A model generated the notes under the pieces. That model saw nothing but the letters and a program-made list of their open reading frames with translations. It was not told where the DNA came from and searched no databases. DNA of 64,000 bases from Ephemerocybe angulata (lineage: Eukaryota; Basidiomycota; Agaricomycetes; Agaricales; Psathyrellaceae), in the NCBI GenBank assembly GCA_013368325.1, contig JAACJK010000166.1, forward strand, positions 372,001-436,000, given 5' to 3'. A program made the position numbers and the translations under genes. Of the stretch, positions 12,157 to 23,767 are shown one piece after another; position 1 is the stretch's first letter; each line of letters starts with the position of its first letter.

Positions 12157-14391
12157 ATGTCTAAATCCCCTGTTCACTCTCCTACACACGCGATCGCCGC
12201 CTTGAACTTGAACAACGACGACGCTTTCGGCGATGATGACGATGAAGATCTCTCCCCCGCCTTTACTCGCGAAGCCATCCGCCAGGAACTAGAACGCCAT
12301 CTGCCTCCTGCACTGGAACCGACTTGGGATGACGATGCAGACTCGGAACACAACACGGCGTCCTCAACAGGGGCGTTCTTCTCCGCAGCTGGGGTGACTG
12401 TGTCTCCTTCCGTTAACGGCGGGGCGTACGGGCAGGAGGGGGAATGGACATCGCCCACTCTGCAATCGCCGCCCTCTGGACATTTCTCCCGTCTGAACAC
12501 ATCTACAAGGACTGAGGTGCACTCCGACTCTGATATCAGCCCTATTCGTCCTGGATTCAAGAGCCTTCCGGCGTCGGCGAGGAAGCTCGAGGAGGAAAGG
12601 GACCACCCTTATCCAAGTGTTATTATCGACGCCCCGTCTCATCGCGTTACCTTGACATCCGAGTTCAAGCCTCGTACCTCGGACGAGGCGCGATCTTCTA
12701 CGTCCTCTCCTCCTCATACAGAAGCGTCCTCCTCAGCCAGCGCCATCCCTGCTATCGCGGCTGCGGGTGCTGGTGTTGTCGCTGCTGTTTCATCAGCATC
12801 AGCACCAATAATTGCCGCCCAACCACAGATACCCACGAGCCCATCGTCATCCTCGTCGCTACCCAACACCACATCCAAGAACCTCCTCACTGAGAAGCCT
12901 TACAACCACAAATATAACCGTTCATCTGGAGGTCCAAGTGCGTTCGAGAAGGTTAGAAGCAAAACACGGCCTGTTTTCTTGCCGCCCAAGCCAAGACAAG
13001 AAGATGACAAGCATATGGCAGATTGGCAGCATATGATGAAACAAAGCCGAGTCGCAGGTGAGCCCGTTGCAAATTGCATTCCCTGCATGGTCCAATCATT
13101 CCATTCAGCGGAAAAGAGGCGGAAGGCACTTCAAGATCGCCGCCTGGTGAGAGAGAAGGCGATTGAAGAGTCTCTGCACATCTGGGAGAGGGAAATAGTG
13201 CCAGACTGGAAGGTTGTGTTCAAGAACCCGCAGCTCAGGAAACTGTGGTGGCGCGGTATACCCACAAAACTTCGCGCCTCGATGTGGGAGAAAGCCGCTG
13301 GAAACCCACTTGCTTTAAGTAAAGGTGTGTACTTAGTGAACCTATCAAGTCGCCTAAACTCACCTTCTCAGACCATTTCCGAATTTGTTCATCCAGGGCC
13401 AAACGAGCGCTAGCATCGGGCGTCTTTCCCCAAGATATCTTGGGCCTCATTGAGGAGGACGTCCGAACCACTCTCCCGGGGCTACACATCTTCCACCCTG
13501 AGACTGGACCCTTATACAGTGACTTGAAGGACATACTTTATGCATGGGTTGTAGCGCGAAGCGACGAAGGCCTTGGCTATATCTTAGGAGCTGCACGAGT
13601 TGCGGCAATGATGCTGATCAACCTGCCTATCCAGAACGCGTTCAACGTTATGCGTAATCTCCTGGACAGACACTGTCTTCGCAGCTTCTACGGCGGGGAA
13701 CAAGCAAAAGATGACGTGAGTTCTTCAGAACTGTCGATGCCTACTCCTTCCTAATTACCCAAGTGACCAGGTAGAAGCATATTACAGGTGAGCCAGTGTG
13801 CAATGGCTTTGGTGGCAGCATTGACCACACGCTACCTAGAATATTCGATACCCTCCTGGCTGATGGAATGCCCAAAAGTATGCAACTCTAATGACCTTCG
13901 AGTGGCTGGCATTGAACTCATATTGAACCACAGTATACTTCAACTTCAAGCAGCATCAGATATCACCTTCGGCATATCTTCTCGATTGGTTAATACCATT
14001 ATTCCTAAACCACCTTCCCTTCGAAGCATGTGCGAGGGTGTGGGATGTCCTCATATTGGAAGGTGATTCGTTCCTCTTCCGAGCGGCGATAGGGATACTC
14101 GCAGTTCTTGAACCGAGACTTTTCTTCCCTGATCGACGGGAGCTTCTCGAATTGCTGCAGTACGTACCTCTCGCCAATAAAACCCAAACCTACGCATTAA
14201 TACCGTATAGAGGGGAGAACAAGCCTGCGTTGGAAGTGGCGAAAAGAGATGGCATTTCCTTAGATGGCGGAAAGTACGAGATATATGGCGTGGATGAAGA
14301 AACGCTCTGGGATCGGATCGACCAAATGGAGGATTGGTGGAAGGAGAGCACCTGGACTCGCTTGATACAGAGAGAGCTTCCAGACCTGTAG
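12157..14391 (+). CDS. TBC-domain Rab GTPase-activating protein
   Basis: Accelerates GTP hydrolysis on Rab GTPases in membrane traffic. The first 280 residues are acidic and Ser/Pro/Ala-rich and look disordered. The TBC domain follows, opening with RKLWWRGIPTKLRASMWEKAAGN. Next come the segment LGLIEEDVRTTLPGLHIF and the stretch containing DILYAWVVARSDEGLGYILGAARVAAMMLINLP. The last part reads VWDVLILEGDSFLFRAAIGILAVLEPRLF. The family arginine finger motif (IxxDxxR) is visible as IEEDVRTT, and the glutamine finger (usually YxQG) reads GYILG, with Gln replaced by Leu. The closest known layout is TBC1D12/TBC1D14. About four introns, for example 13326-13371. Stop TAG is at 14389-14391. Confidence 0.88.
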
Positions 14392-14895
14392 CAGAACTCA
14401 TAAGTAGTGGCATGATGCACATAACTGCCATCATACGCCGAGCCGCGAACGCTCTCCCATCAGCCAAGCCTTGAATTCAGGGGCTGTGACGTCTTAAGCG
14501 CCCGGCGGAAGAATCGGACCGCAGAGCGGCCTTGGGCTAGACTCTCGTGCTGTTTGGAGAGGTTTGTCTGGAACGTCAATCGCCGGTCCAAGGTGGTCTA
14601 CAGCTTGAGCTCGACCGCCATGGAATGCAGGCCAGTCAACGCTGGCCTCTTGTCGACCTCTTGTGTTGCGGGAGGTTCAGGAATGACCCTGGTCTTGTCT
14701 GGAACATCTAGACATTGCCCATTAAGCTCGTAGCGGATTTTATGGACGCGTTCACCGGTATATAAGGGCTTCTGCAGATCGAGAAGGACCCATAATCCAA
14801 CCTCGACTTCGAAGACACTCAGAAGCTCAAACAAGCTACTTAGCCTTCTTCTCTACCTTCTTCAAGAACTCCTCGTCACTACTCACTAACGAGCC
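14392..14895. other. Intergenic region with TATA box
   Basis: A 504-bp stretch between the TBC gene and the small membrane-protein gene. No coding sequence is supported. It carries the TATA element listed separately. Confidence 0.5.
14759..14766 (+). promoter_or_regulatory. TATA box of the 48-residue gene
   Basis: The sequence tatataag lies 130 bp upstream of the ATG at 14896. The spacing leaves room for a 5' UTR of about 100 bases. This is one of few clear TATA elements in the window and supports the small downstream gene as real. Confidence 0.5.
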
Positions 14896-15161
14896 ATGTA
14901 CAACCTCTTCCTCGCACGAGCCAAGGTGAGCTGGTTCTTTCATTGGCCTAAGGTTCACCTAAATGCTCACTCCGCCTCCCTTTGTTTGTAGACCCTCGCA
15001 CTCTGGGGTGGAATTGAAGCAACCCTTTTCGGCCTCGCATTCAGGGCCTACCGTCAACCTATGTGAGCTCAGCCCTCCAGCATAGCCTTTCTCACAGGCT
15101 TACCATATTCTTCAGGTCAAACTACACCCAGCGACCACTTGCCCAGCGCGCATCATCATGA
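14896..15161 (+). CDS. Small membrane-type protein, 48 residues
   Basis: Three exons: 14896-14925, 14992-15062 and 15116-15161, joined through canonical GT..AG introns of 66 and 53 bases. Both introns have pyrimidine-rich acceptors. The product opens MYNLFLARAK, continues with a hydrophobic segment around LALWGGIEATLFGLAF, and ends in the polar tail YTQRPLAQRASS. Such short single-span proteins are often accessory subunits of mitochondrial inner membrane complexes, but I cannot name this one. Support comes from consistent phasing across both introns, an ordinary start context (gagccATG) and the TATA box upstream. It is too short to be found by ordinary gene callers. Confidence 0.6.
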
Positions 15162-15378
15162 TCACACAAGTCCAAGCATATGAACCTTCTTGATCATCTC
15201 ATTTGTGGCAGTTCTGTATTTTAGAGGCACTTGACGGACATTCAACCAGCAAAATGTATCATATCCATCACTTTGAATTCACTAGTTAGACCATATCCGT
15301 TCTCATACGTGAACTTTAAATGACCAACGAGCTCAAAAGAGTCCATATACACTAATGCAGCAGAGGTATGGCGACAGA

Positions 15379-17304
15379 TTACAGCAAGAACTCATCTACA
15401 CACGTCAACAAGTTGTGCCAAAACGTCTGAACAACCCCGTCTTCGAACCCATTGACATCGTACCCCAAACTCAGCCACAGTTTACCTACAAATGTATAGC
15501 CAAATAGAAGCATCCCGCCGTGACGCTGTCGGGATCCAGTGGTCAACGTATGAAGCTTGATGGAAGGGAACGATGGGTGTTTGTAAATACCGTCCAAATT
15601 TCCCAGCATAGATAAACCAATGAGCGCCCTCGAAGGGGCTTTCGAAGGGCCATCTGGGAGGGGCGAAGACTTCAGAGGCTCCATAGTGCACTCGACGCCG
15701 TCGTCCTGCATCGCCCACATGCGAGCTCGAGTTCCGCGTTCCTTCGCCATCTCCTTGCTTCGCGAAATGAGGGAAGGTGATTTGGCTATCTTCGCGGTCT
15801 GAGCTTTAACCGATCGTGCTCTGTGCCAGAAGATCTTGCCGTGGTCGGCGTGGATGGGCAGAAAGCTTGGAAGTATGATATTGAAGAAGCCAATGCAGAG
15901 GAAGAAGTAGGATTTATTGAGCCGTTCGTTTGCTTGAAGGTGCGGGCGAATGTTTAACGCCGAGTACATCATCCTGTACGGTCAACAATTAGAATAGATG
16001 ATCAAGGATCCAAATGAGGGCCAGGCACGTACATGGGCAGTTCCCAACCATCCGTTCCAGTTCGAGCCCAAGCGATGTTGCATAGAGCGAAGATGGCGCT
16101 GGATATTGACACACCATTCTCCTTGCATTTCTTTAAGATACTCTTGGTTTTATCAGCGTTATAAGACAGTGTCGGGACCATCGTTCGACGATCTGGAGCG
16201 CTCCGGCGAGGGAACGAGTGTCCGCCCTATAGAGTAACATCAGCAATGAGATTATGCTAAAATTCAAGACACGCACTATCTGGCGGCGCTGATCCGCAAG
16301 GTGGTCAACTAGGGTTGCTGCAGCATGGAACTTGGATGCCGGAGAAGGGGGTAATTGGCTTTCAAGAGACAACGGAAGGTAAGACTGTTCATTCTCCGGT
16401 TTGGAGAGCTTGTCCGTTAAGCTAGATACCTCTGATTCGAGGACGCCAAGGAGTGCGTGCTCGTCATTATTTCCCAACAGACTTAGGAACTCATGTGCAA
16501 ACTGGTGGAGAGCCATGCCGTCGCCTAAGAAGTGGGTCGAGCAGATAAGAAGGTCAAAAGACACCTCTTCGTCGCCACAACTTTCGTTGGACACCGCTGA
16601 GGAAACGATTAGGTAGGACAACCGCTCGTTAGACAGGGTGCGTGGACCGTTCAAGTAGTCATTGAGGAGTTCTAGGCGTGAAGGCCGACGTTAGCTCTAC
16701 ATATCTCTGGGAGAGTAAGAAGGGAAATAGAATATCACCGTCGAATGTCTGAGTACGGTACTCCAACGAAGTCTCTGCGCTGGACAGTGCGGCGTCGACT
16801 GTGGGTGGCGGTGAATACCTGAGGTACTCGGCAGGTGTTAGAGTATAGCTATTGACCTGACGAGAAGAAACTCACTTAAAGAAGACATCTTGATAGTTCT
16901 CCATGTTTATGCTCGAAGCTAGCAACGGATGCCTGCATCGAAGGATTGCCCAGGCGACATTGACGCCGCCTTTGGACATGGCCTTTGCAGCACAGTTTAG
17001 GCCCAGCATGAGGTACCTGCAAGCAAGTTTTTAGTGCAGTTTTGAGCAGATATAATAGGCCATACATGTCGTTCACACCGCTCTCACGAGAGGGAAGGAA
17101 GTAGGACGCCTCGGTATCGCCAAGTCGTCGTCGAAGTGAAGGCAGTGTGGTTTCAACAAGCGTTTCTTGAGAGCTAGCCGCAGCCTGAAGCACGACATCT
17201 TTGAGAGCAGGAGTCAGGTCCTGAATAGGAGAATGAGTAGTGTGCTTAGGGTTGAACAGGATTGTGCTGTTCCCCAGGCGGTCGGTCTCAACGGAGGGGT
17301 TCAT
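15379..17304 (-). CDS. HxxxDG acyltransferase (condensation/AATase-type)
   Basis: A member of the CoA-dependent acyltransferase / condensation superfamily, which transfers acyl groups to hydroxyl or amine acceptors. The catalytic motif is STHFLGDGMALHQF (HxxxDG), encoded near 16510-16560. The product has about 500 residues in six or so exons. The start is the ATG at 17304 (MNPSVETDRLG) and the stop TAA is at 15379-15381. The C-terminal half includes SALNIRPHL and a segment reading GYTFVGKLWLSLGYDVNGF, comparable in position to the second conserved motif region of the superfamily. The acceptor is unknown: fungal relatives include alcohol O-acetyltransferases and stand-alone condensation enzymes of secondary metabolism. 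No other biosynthetic gene lies beside it. Confidence 0.72.
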
Positions 17305-18453
17305 GGCGGGGGGAGAAACAAGGGCAAATGCTGAATCTGCCAGCCCCCAGAGAAGTCACATAATTAACGAAGTGTGCTGTATCCCCGCCTGTCGGGAGCG
17401 AACCCATTGAGATGTTGTATCAGATCATGTTGGACAGTGGTGGGGATAGAGTGGCTCGGTTCTCGAAGATGATCCATCGTTGGAAAAGTTATGCATCACA
17501 CCAAATTGCATTCCGTCTGGCAGCAGTGGGGCCTGAGTGGAAGAAGTGAGAAGATGGGCTGAAGTGAACCCTAGTGAACCGTCGTGAGAGAACCGGCAAG
17601 GCGCACATTCCCAACTCGGTCCCCAATCTCTGAATCGCTGAGTCTACTTTAAGTGCGATCAACCTCCTCAGCACCCATCATCATATCAAACTGAGAATAC
17701 CTCGACAAGTGTAGAGTAGACTGTAGTGAACGATCACTTTGACAGTGTCGACGAACCTTCAATTTCAATGTTATCAGGGCTGGCGTCGAGGGCTGGCGTC
17801 GATTGCCTACTTTCAGGAACTCAGGGGACCACCCACGCGAGAGCTCCATAATAAGCCTCGGGTGTGCCTCACAGCCATGCTCGGTATTCCGAGTCGGGTG
17901 CCATTTCTTCGTTTTATGAAAGATTTCGGTTCTTGATTTAAAAATTGGTGGGCCATACATAGGAACGGCAGGTGCTAGGTGCCAGGGAGTGCCAGGTCGG
18001 CCAGGGAAGCCGTCGGAGCAGTTCACAAGAGTTCGCATGGTCGTGGCCGGTCGCTGGCAGCGCTTGCTATAATAGTGCTTCCATCGGTGATAGATTCGCC
18101 CCTGTTCAGCTCGATGACCATCTAACTACCGAGGGCCGGCGATACATTCGCAAGGAAAAACATTTGACATGACCATCCTTATTCCCTTCAAATTCAGGTA
18201 ACTTCCCTACTACGAAGGGACACCTTTTCTGTTCGCTTCAACGGAATTCTGACTGTTATATAGACCTCGAACACATGTAGGTTTGTAGGTAGGCGGTGAA
18301 GTGTGCGATAAATACATGATGTCGTTTCAGAGTCCGAGATAGTCCAGCGATGATCACAAGTCCCCTGGAGAAACTGGAAGAGATGGTAGGTAGGATGTAG
18401 CAACCATTAATGTCCAAAGTTCGGCGTGTGGTCAGGTCCTGTTGGGACCAATG
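17305..18453. other. Gene-free region, 1.15 kb
   Basis: No supported gene. It holds the acyltransferase promoter and the 3' side of the transporter gene. A 13-base sequence (gggctggcgtcga) is tandemly duplicated at 17777-17802. Motifs with gtgaac recur between 17560 and 17740. Open frames here are short and lack family features. Confidence 0.5.
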
Positions 18454-19832
18454 TTAATGCTTCTCGTTGGAAGCGTCGTACTTCAATCCGTCTCGTTCTT
18501 CTTGAGTGGATCCCAGCTCAACGTCCGCGTTCCTGCGAGGCGGCGCCTGAGAGGCTGGAGAGTTTTCTCGCGATTTTAACCATGTATAGAACCTTCGTTA
18601 AGTGTGGGTCAGTAACCTACGTTATCAAAGCCGCAGCGAAACTCACATCGTTCCACATAGGATAGTTCCGATGGAAAGGGCGCGGTTTCTGAAATACCGA
18701 AATTTGGTTAATGCTGATCTAAAGGAAGACCATATGCCGTAGTACTCACGTTGTGAGGATGTCTTTGAAAGCCATGACCCCAATAAGAGTCTGAAGGACT
18801 GAGCGTGCGGCCTGTCGAAGATGTGTGAGAGAGCCCAAACAAGTAGCTTGAGAGGAACTTGGACGTACGCTTGAGAACATATGGGTGATTGGACTGGTCA
18901 CTTTAATGCTGAGAAGCCCAGAGACGCACAGAAGGAAGCCGAAGACCCCAGTAACGAGACTCCCATAGAGGAACACACGGCCATCCCAAGCTCCATTCGA
19001 GTACAAATCTATCAGCTTCCAGGGCTCTCCGTGTAAGAATACGAAGGGGAGCAAGATTACAGCAGATCCGGCATTGGTCCACCAAGCGAGCTGGATTGTT
19101 GAGTTATTACAGGAGGGAAGCGAGCTTTTGATCAAGACGGCGTGGATGGCGATAAAGACGGAGGACATGACTCCATAAATGAGGGATAGGGTCGAAGGGA
19201 TAGCGGAAACAGGAAGATCCTTCGAAGGGGCAACTCCGAGCATGAAGCCAAGGGTGACTATGCCGGCAGCGCCCACAACCTTCTGGGACGGTGTTGTGCG
19301 AGTATGGGCGCATGATACCGCGATAGTCATGGGAAGCACCAAGCCTCGGGCAATCTGTACGACGAAAGAAATATAAGTTGAGCTCGAAGTCAATTGTCCA
19401 TAGCAAGAAATAAAGTACCTGGAAGAAGGATGCTTCGACATCGCGCAAGCAAAGCGTATTGAATACAAGGCCGATTATGTTGACAGATACCACAGGAACA
19501 AGGCTTTTAGCGACCTTGACGTCCAGAGTCGGTATCTCGATTCTCTTTGTGAAGAGAGCCGAAATATGCAGTAGGATCACAGCAATCAATAGCTGCACAA
19601 GGAGGAAGAACAAGGGGAGGTCCGGTGAATTATTCAGAACTGCCTTGTTGCTAAGAGTGGTCAATAGGGGCGCACGACTCTGCCCGATTCACGTACACAA
19701 ACACCATCTGCGTATTGGGTCAGATGAGTGGGGTATGAAGCCAAAAACCCAACGTACCACAAGAGCAGAGACCATGTAGAACGCAACGACTCCTGCCACC
19801 TTCAGACCATTTGCATCTACTAGGGGGGCCAT
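18454..19832 (-). CDS. Nucleotide-sugar transporter, TPT/GDP-fucose carrier type
   Basis: A polytopic Golgi-type antiporter of the drug/metabolite transporter superfamily. It opens MAPLVDANGLKVAGVVAFYMVSA. It then has the family segment NKAVLNNSPDLPLFFLLVQLLIA, about ten hydrophobic helices, and the late signature SPITHMFSSAARSVLQTLIGVMAFKD, a layout shared with SLC35C1-like GDP-fucose transporters. The C-terminal tail is charged and ends in NEKH, a possible retrieval or export signal. Seven or so exons; start ATG at 19832, stop TAA at 18454-18456. Substrate cannot be fixed from sequence: GDP-fucose is the best guess, and other GDP- or UDP-sugars are possible. The nearby O-fucosyltransferase-like gene supports the guess. 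Confidence 0.82.
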
Positions 19833-21680
19833 CTTGGAGAGAGCACACTGAAGGGTGTCGAATTCGAGTCCAAAAGAAAGAGCCTGTCCTTCCTGACGGG
19901 CGAAGGGGAGGGGGAAGGGAAAGGAGGGGATATAGACGGCGTGGATTTGTGTTCAGCCTTTTCAGTCTCGTTCTCCTCGGAATGTAACAGCCATAATCAG
20001 CGCGCTGCTTCTTGATGCCCTGATGCCAATATGTCGTACACTGTCTTTAAAAGCTTGAAAAATCCACTTTACTTCCGGGGACCTGGATAATGTATGGAAG
20101 GCTTTCTTGGACAAAAATGAAATCCACTGTTTTAGAGTAAGTACTGAAGAAATTCAATGATCTCTTACTGAGTTTCTCTATGACTGGGCAATGTTTTTGT
20201 GTTTTCATTAATGATCATTAATGAGCTCCTCCAAGTATCCGCTGCGGTGCGAACGCGGTGCAATGAAACGAGGGTAGTGAAAAGCTTCCGAACTCAAAAT
20301 GGAAGGAACACGTGCATAGCCACGCACGGCTTGTAAAGTGCCGCTTATCTAACCGCGGGATCTTGCCCACTGCAAAGGAAGGCCCCCTTCGCACCTATAC
20401 CAGTTCTCCTCCTGGTTCCTCCTAGGACCAAGCAAAAATTTCCTAGAAACAAATTTGTGAGTATAAAAGACCCACCAGAACGGGGAATTTTATCCCTTTG
20501 TGCGCCGTTATATGTGAAGCTCTCAGAAAATGGCAATCAGCCATGCCGTCTCGGCTTTGTCTGCCGTTTGATATGTGGCTGTGGAGATTAAGTATTTCAC
20601 ACAGTGAAAAGCTTCCGAACTCCGAAAACAGTGACAAGGACGAATCATCAATGCGAAATCATTGGATTGCTTTTTGTCCAAGAAACCCGCCCATAATAAT
20701 GAAAGGTTGTTCCGTGAGATTTTAGATGCAAGCCGGAAGACTGCTTTGATCTCATAGGCAAGAAGCTAATGCGATCTGGGGACTCGAGCCTGCTTGACTC
20801 AGCAACAAAATGAACGTTTGCTTCAAGCTTGTGTTCGCCGCGTAAATTTAGCCTCGGTTCACCTCGGTTGATCTAGATGTGTTTGCTTGGGGCATACGCA
20901 GGCATACGTCCTTACGTGAATCATCTCCCGCCGACCTCGTGAGGCCTGGAGAGGCTCGAAGTCTCTCGAAGTGGTCGCTGCAGATTACCCGTATATTACG
21001 GAAACTCGCGACTTCGTTTGTCTCTATTTGTTCATGGTCTTTCTTTTCGCATCTCTCGTCTCGCCGCCCTCTTATATGCACATTTTTATTTCCATTTCCT
21101 ACCCTGTCTTTTGTTCCACTCTTTTGCGTCCACATCTTTCCTTGCTCTTTTGTTACCAGTTTTTTTTTTGTTACACGCTTTCTTAATACATTTACTTGGA
21201 CCGTCGCATCCGCCGTCAAGATTGTTGAACCCCGAGCTCTCGCCCTAGCTCACCAGTCGCCGAAGCGAAGCGAGGCCGGATCTTGTGGCCTTTTAATCTA
21301 AGATCCGTCGATCAATTGATGGGTACTTTAAGCGCCCTGTCCAGTTTGGTCACGCTCGTACTCAATGCAAACTGGTTCGGGAAACGAGCCACGCGGTTCC
21401 TAGCCTTCAGTACCAGTGTCCCTGCTTCGCATCGGCTGTGAAATGTGCAGCCAACGGAAACAGTTTGGCAGTTCGATCGACTTGCCGGGTCTGGCTCGAT
21501 ATTTGTCCACGGCTTGAGCTTGACGCAGTGACGCCGCTACAGCCGGCTTCAGTTCGAAGCAGAATTTAGAGAGCCGCTGTAGCCTTGTAGGCAATTGTTG
21601 GCTGACTATCCTCCTGCACCTGCAGTGACAGTCATCTCCACATATACTCGACCCCTCTTCGTAGTGACCCGTCACCTGTG
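19833..21680. other. Gene-free region, 1.85 kb
   Basis: The longest stretch with no supported gene outside the repeat island. It includes a TATA-like element at 20462-20468, a perfect 20-bp direct repeat at 20276-20295 and 20603-20622, a small inverted repeat at 20595-20609, and a pyrimidine-rich tract on the plus strand from 21040 to 21180. Open frames are short, overlap on both strands, and show no domain. It separates the transporter and the O-fucosyltransferase-like gene, which point away from each other. Confidence 0.5.
20276..20622. repeat. 20-bp perfect direct repeat
   Basis: The sequence agtgaaaagcttccgaactc occurs at 20276-20295 and again at 20603-20622, with no identity beyond the 20 bases. 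The second copy overlaps an inverted repeat, tttcac/gtgaaa (20595-20609). This could be a paired protein-binding site or the footprint of an old insertion. Confidence 0.6.
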
Positions 21681-23627
21681 ATGCCGTCTACCGCACGTCG
21701 AGGGAATGCACGGGACATCGTATCCAGGGTCTTCTTCAACAACTACTCGACCTTGCCCAGCTCTGAAGACACCTTCTTTAGTCAAGAGAAGCTATATACC
21801 CCACGTCGGAAACGGAGGTTTCTGGTTATAATTGCTGTTTCGGTTCTCGCCTTTTCTGCCTTTGGCCTCTTCTTTTCTCGACCCAAGGACCTTGGAGCGC
21901 CGACAGCATTGCAGAGCAGCACTCCCACTGAGAAGACCGCAGTTCCTGAGCTCAGTGAGCTGGAAGGGGATGGGGCAGATTTTCCTGCACCCGGGCCCCC
22001 TCTGCTAGAGACGGACATTCCTGTACCTCAAGAAGCGACAATTAGCCCCTACAACTCCTCTCACGTCCTCAACGGCCCTCCGACACTCAGGTTTAGAGGT
22101 GCGTAGTCTTCTTCATCCTAGAGGCGATAGCTAACAGGCTGCGTAGATAACCTCCGACATGACCAGAAATACATCACTTCTTGGATTTCTGCGGGATGGA
22201 GTAAGCCCCTATTTCCTCCCAATGCCGCCAATTCAACCTCACCTTGCACAATAGCCAACGACGTTATGACTTATGTATGTCCCTCCACTTTTTCCTCTCC
22301 TCCACATGATCGTAACATCCCAACCAGATTAATTTAATTTATCTCGGTATAATCACCGACAGAATACCGATTGTCGCTATGTTCACGCCGTCCCATATCG
22401 GAGGTTCAGTACCCCCAATCCCCTTCGGTGAAGTATTCGATGTACCGAGACTCCGGGAGGCACTACGGCGACCCATACTAGAGTGGTGGGAGGTGAAGAA
22501 CAACAGCAGTCAAGAGGTGGACGAGCTGGGATGCTGGAACGTCTGGGAAGCAGTTCAATATCGCGAACATTATCCTCGCCGAAGCGTTGTACCAGATATA
22601 CTCTCTTTGGGTATGCCGGTTTTTCTGGAGCATCCTTGGTGGTATCTGAACTTTAAACCCCTTCAGACATCTCATACACCAAGGCACCTAGTTGGGTGAA
22701 GCTCATACCGAACTTCGAACATGACCAGCATAGCACATTCTGGTCCCTAGCCATTTTGGGGTTCCCAGAAGGGCACAAAGACAACCTCGTCCCACCCCTT
22801 GAGTCCCCCAGAAATCATGTCCTACTCCCTCCAGATGAGCAACTCCTCTGTTACGACTACCTTTATTACCTATGTGCACAACAGGTGAGTTGGCTTTCAC
22901 CATATGAAGAGAGGGGAACTTACCTGTAAGTCGACTAGCCATTCGAGTTCAATTTCGATTTCAGTCCGGCGTGGAGATTTGTCGGACAGCACATGCGATG
23001 GACACCCCAGCTAGACAACCTCGTAGATCAATATGCAAGAAGGGCGATCGGTGTTTCCGATGAAGAGGCTACACCAAAAGTTCGTATTCCATGTGAACGT
23101 TCACGACTGCCATGCGCGACATATGCTAATCATAATGAGTCTAGTGGATTGGCATCCATATCAGACACGGGGATTTCGCGAATTGGTGCGGCGACGTACC
23201 CATTACGGATTGTTTTGCCCCATTGCCAGTAATCGCTCGGCGTGTACAAGAGGTGAAAGATGAGCTGCTGGACAGGATGGGGATCGTCGTTGAGAACGTT
23301 ATCATGACGAGTGACGAAAGGAATGAGACTTGGTGGGAAGGGGTCCGCTCTGAGGGGTGGTTTCAAGTTGATCATACCGAAACCGTGGAACGATACGGGG
23401 CATGGTAAGGACTTCAAAGCCCTACAGACATCGTCATCGATTAATAGTTTTCATTGCAAAACAGGTACCCCGTTCTAATCGATGCTGGAATACAATCCGG
23501 AGGGGTCGGATTTGTTGGGACAGATCGCTCAACAATGTCCATTATGGCGAGGCGGCGAGTGGAGTCGTGGCACAACGGTGTTGTGAGGATGATAAAGTGG
23601 GGAGGGCCCAGCTCAGACGACCATTAG
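21681..23627 (+). CDS. Type II membrane O-fucosyltransferase-like enzyme
   Basis: A predicted Golgi glycosyltransferase. The N-terminus is cytosolic and basic. It is followed by one membrane span (RRFLVIIAVSVLAFSAFGLFF, about residues 49-68), a Pro/Glu-rich stem with a glycosylation site (NSS), and a lumenal catalytic domain. The domain shows FRGDNLRHDQKYITSW, and later the GDP-fucose-binding signature IHIRHGDFANWC, typical of the protein O-fucosyltransferase superfamily. The C-terminus ends VVRMIKWGGPSSDDH. About nine introns; one at about 23081-23145 (donor gttcgt, branch-like ctaat) is required to keep the signature in frame. Start ATG is at 21681. Acceptor is unknown. Confidence 0.75.
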
Positions 23628-23767
23628 GGAAGGAAGTGATCGTCAGAGACTATTCGGACTATGGAGTACATAGCATCCTTCGTTAATGTTAACGACGCTA
23701 TGGTCGATTTGGCGCAAACCACTTCTATTGGACGAGTGTCAGGTACGTCGATGTCGGGATATTGCTG

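Noticed and set aside
18426..18665. 79-residue plus-strand open frame
   Set aside because: Antisense to the last exons of the nucleotide-sugar transporter.
20879..21301. 140-residue plus-strand open frame rich in Phe and Ser
   Set aside because: It arises from a pyrimidine-rich tract, overlaps other frames, and has no domain or splice support.
23080..23250. Apparent frameshift in the O-fucosyltransferase-like gene
   Set aside because: A normal short intron restores the IHIRHGDF signature, so no break is needed.
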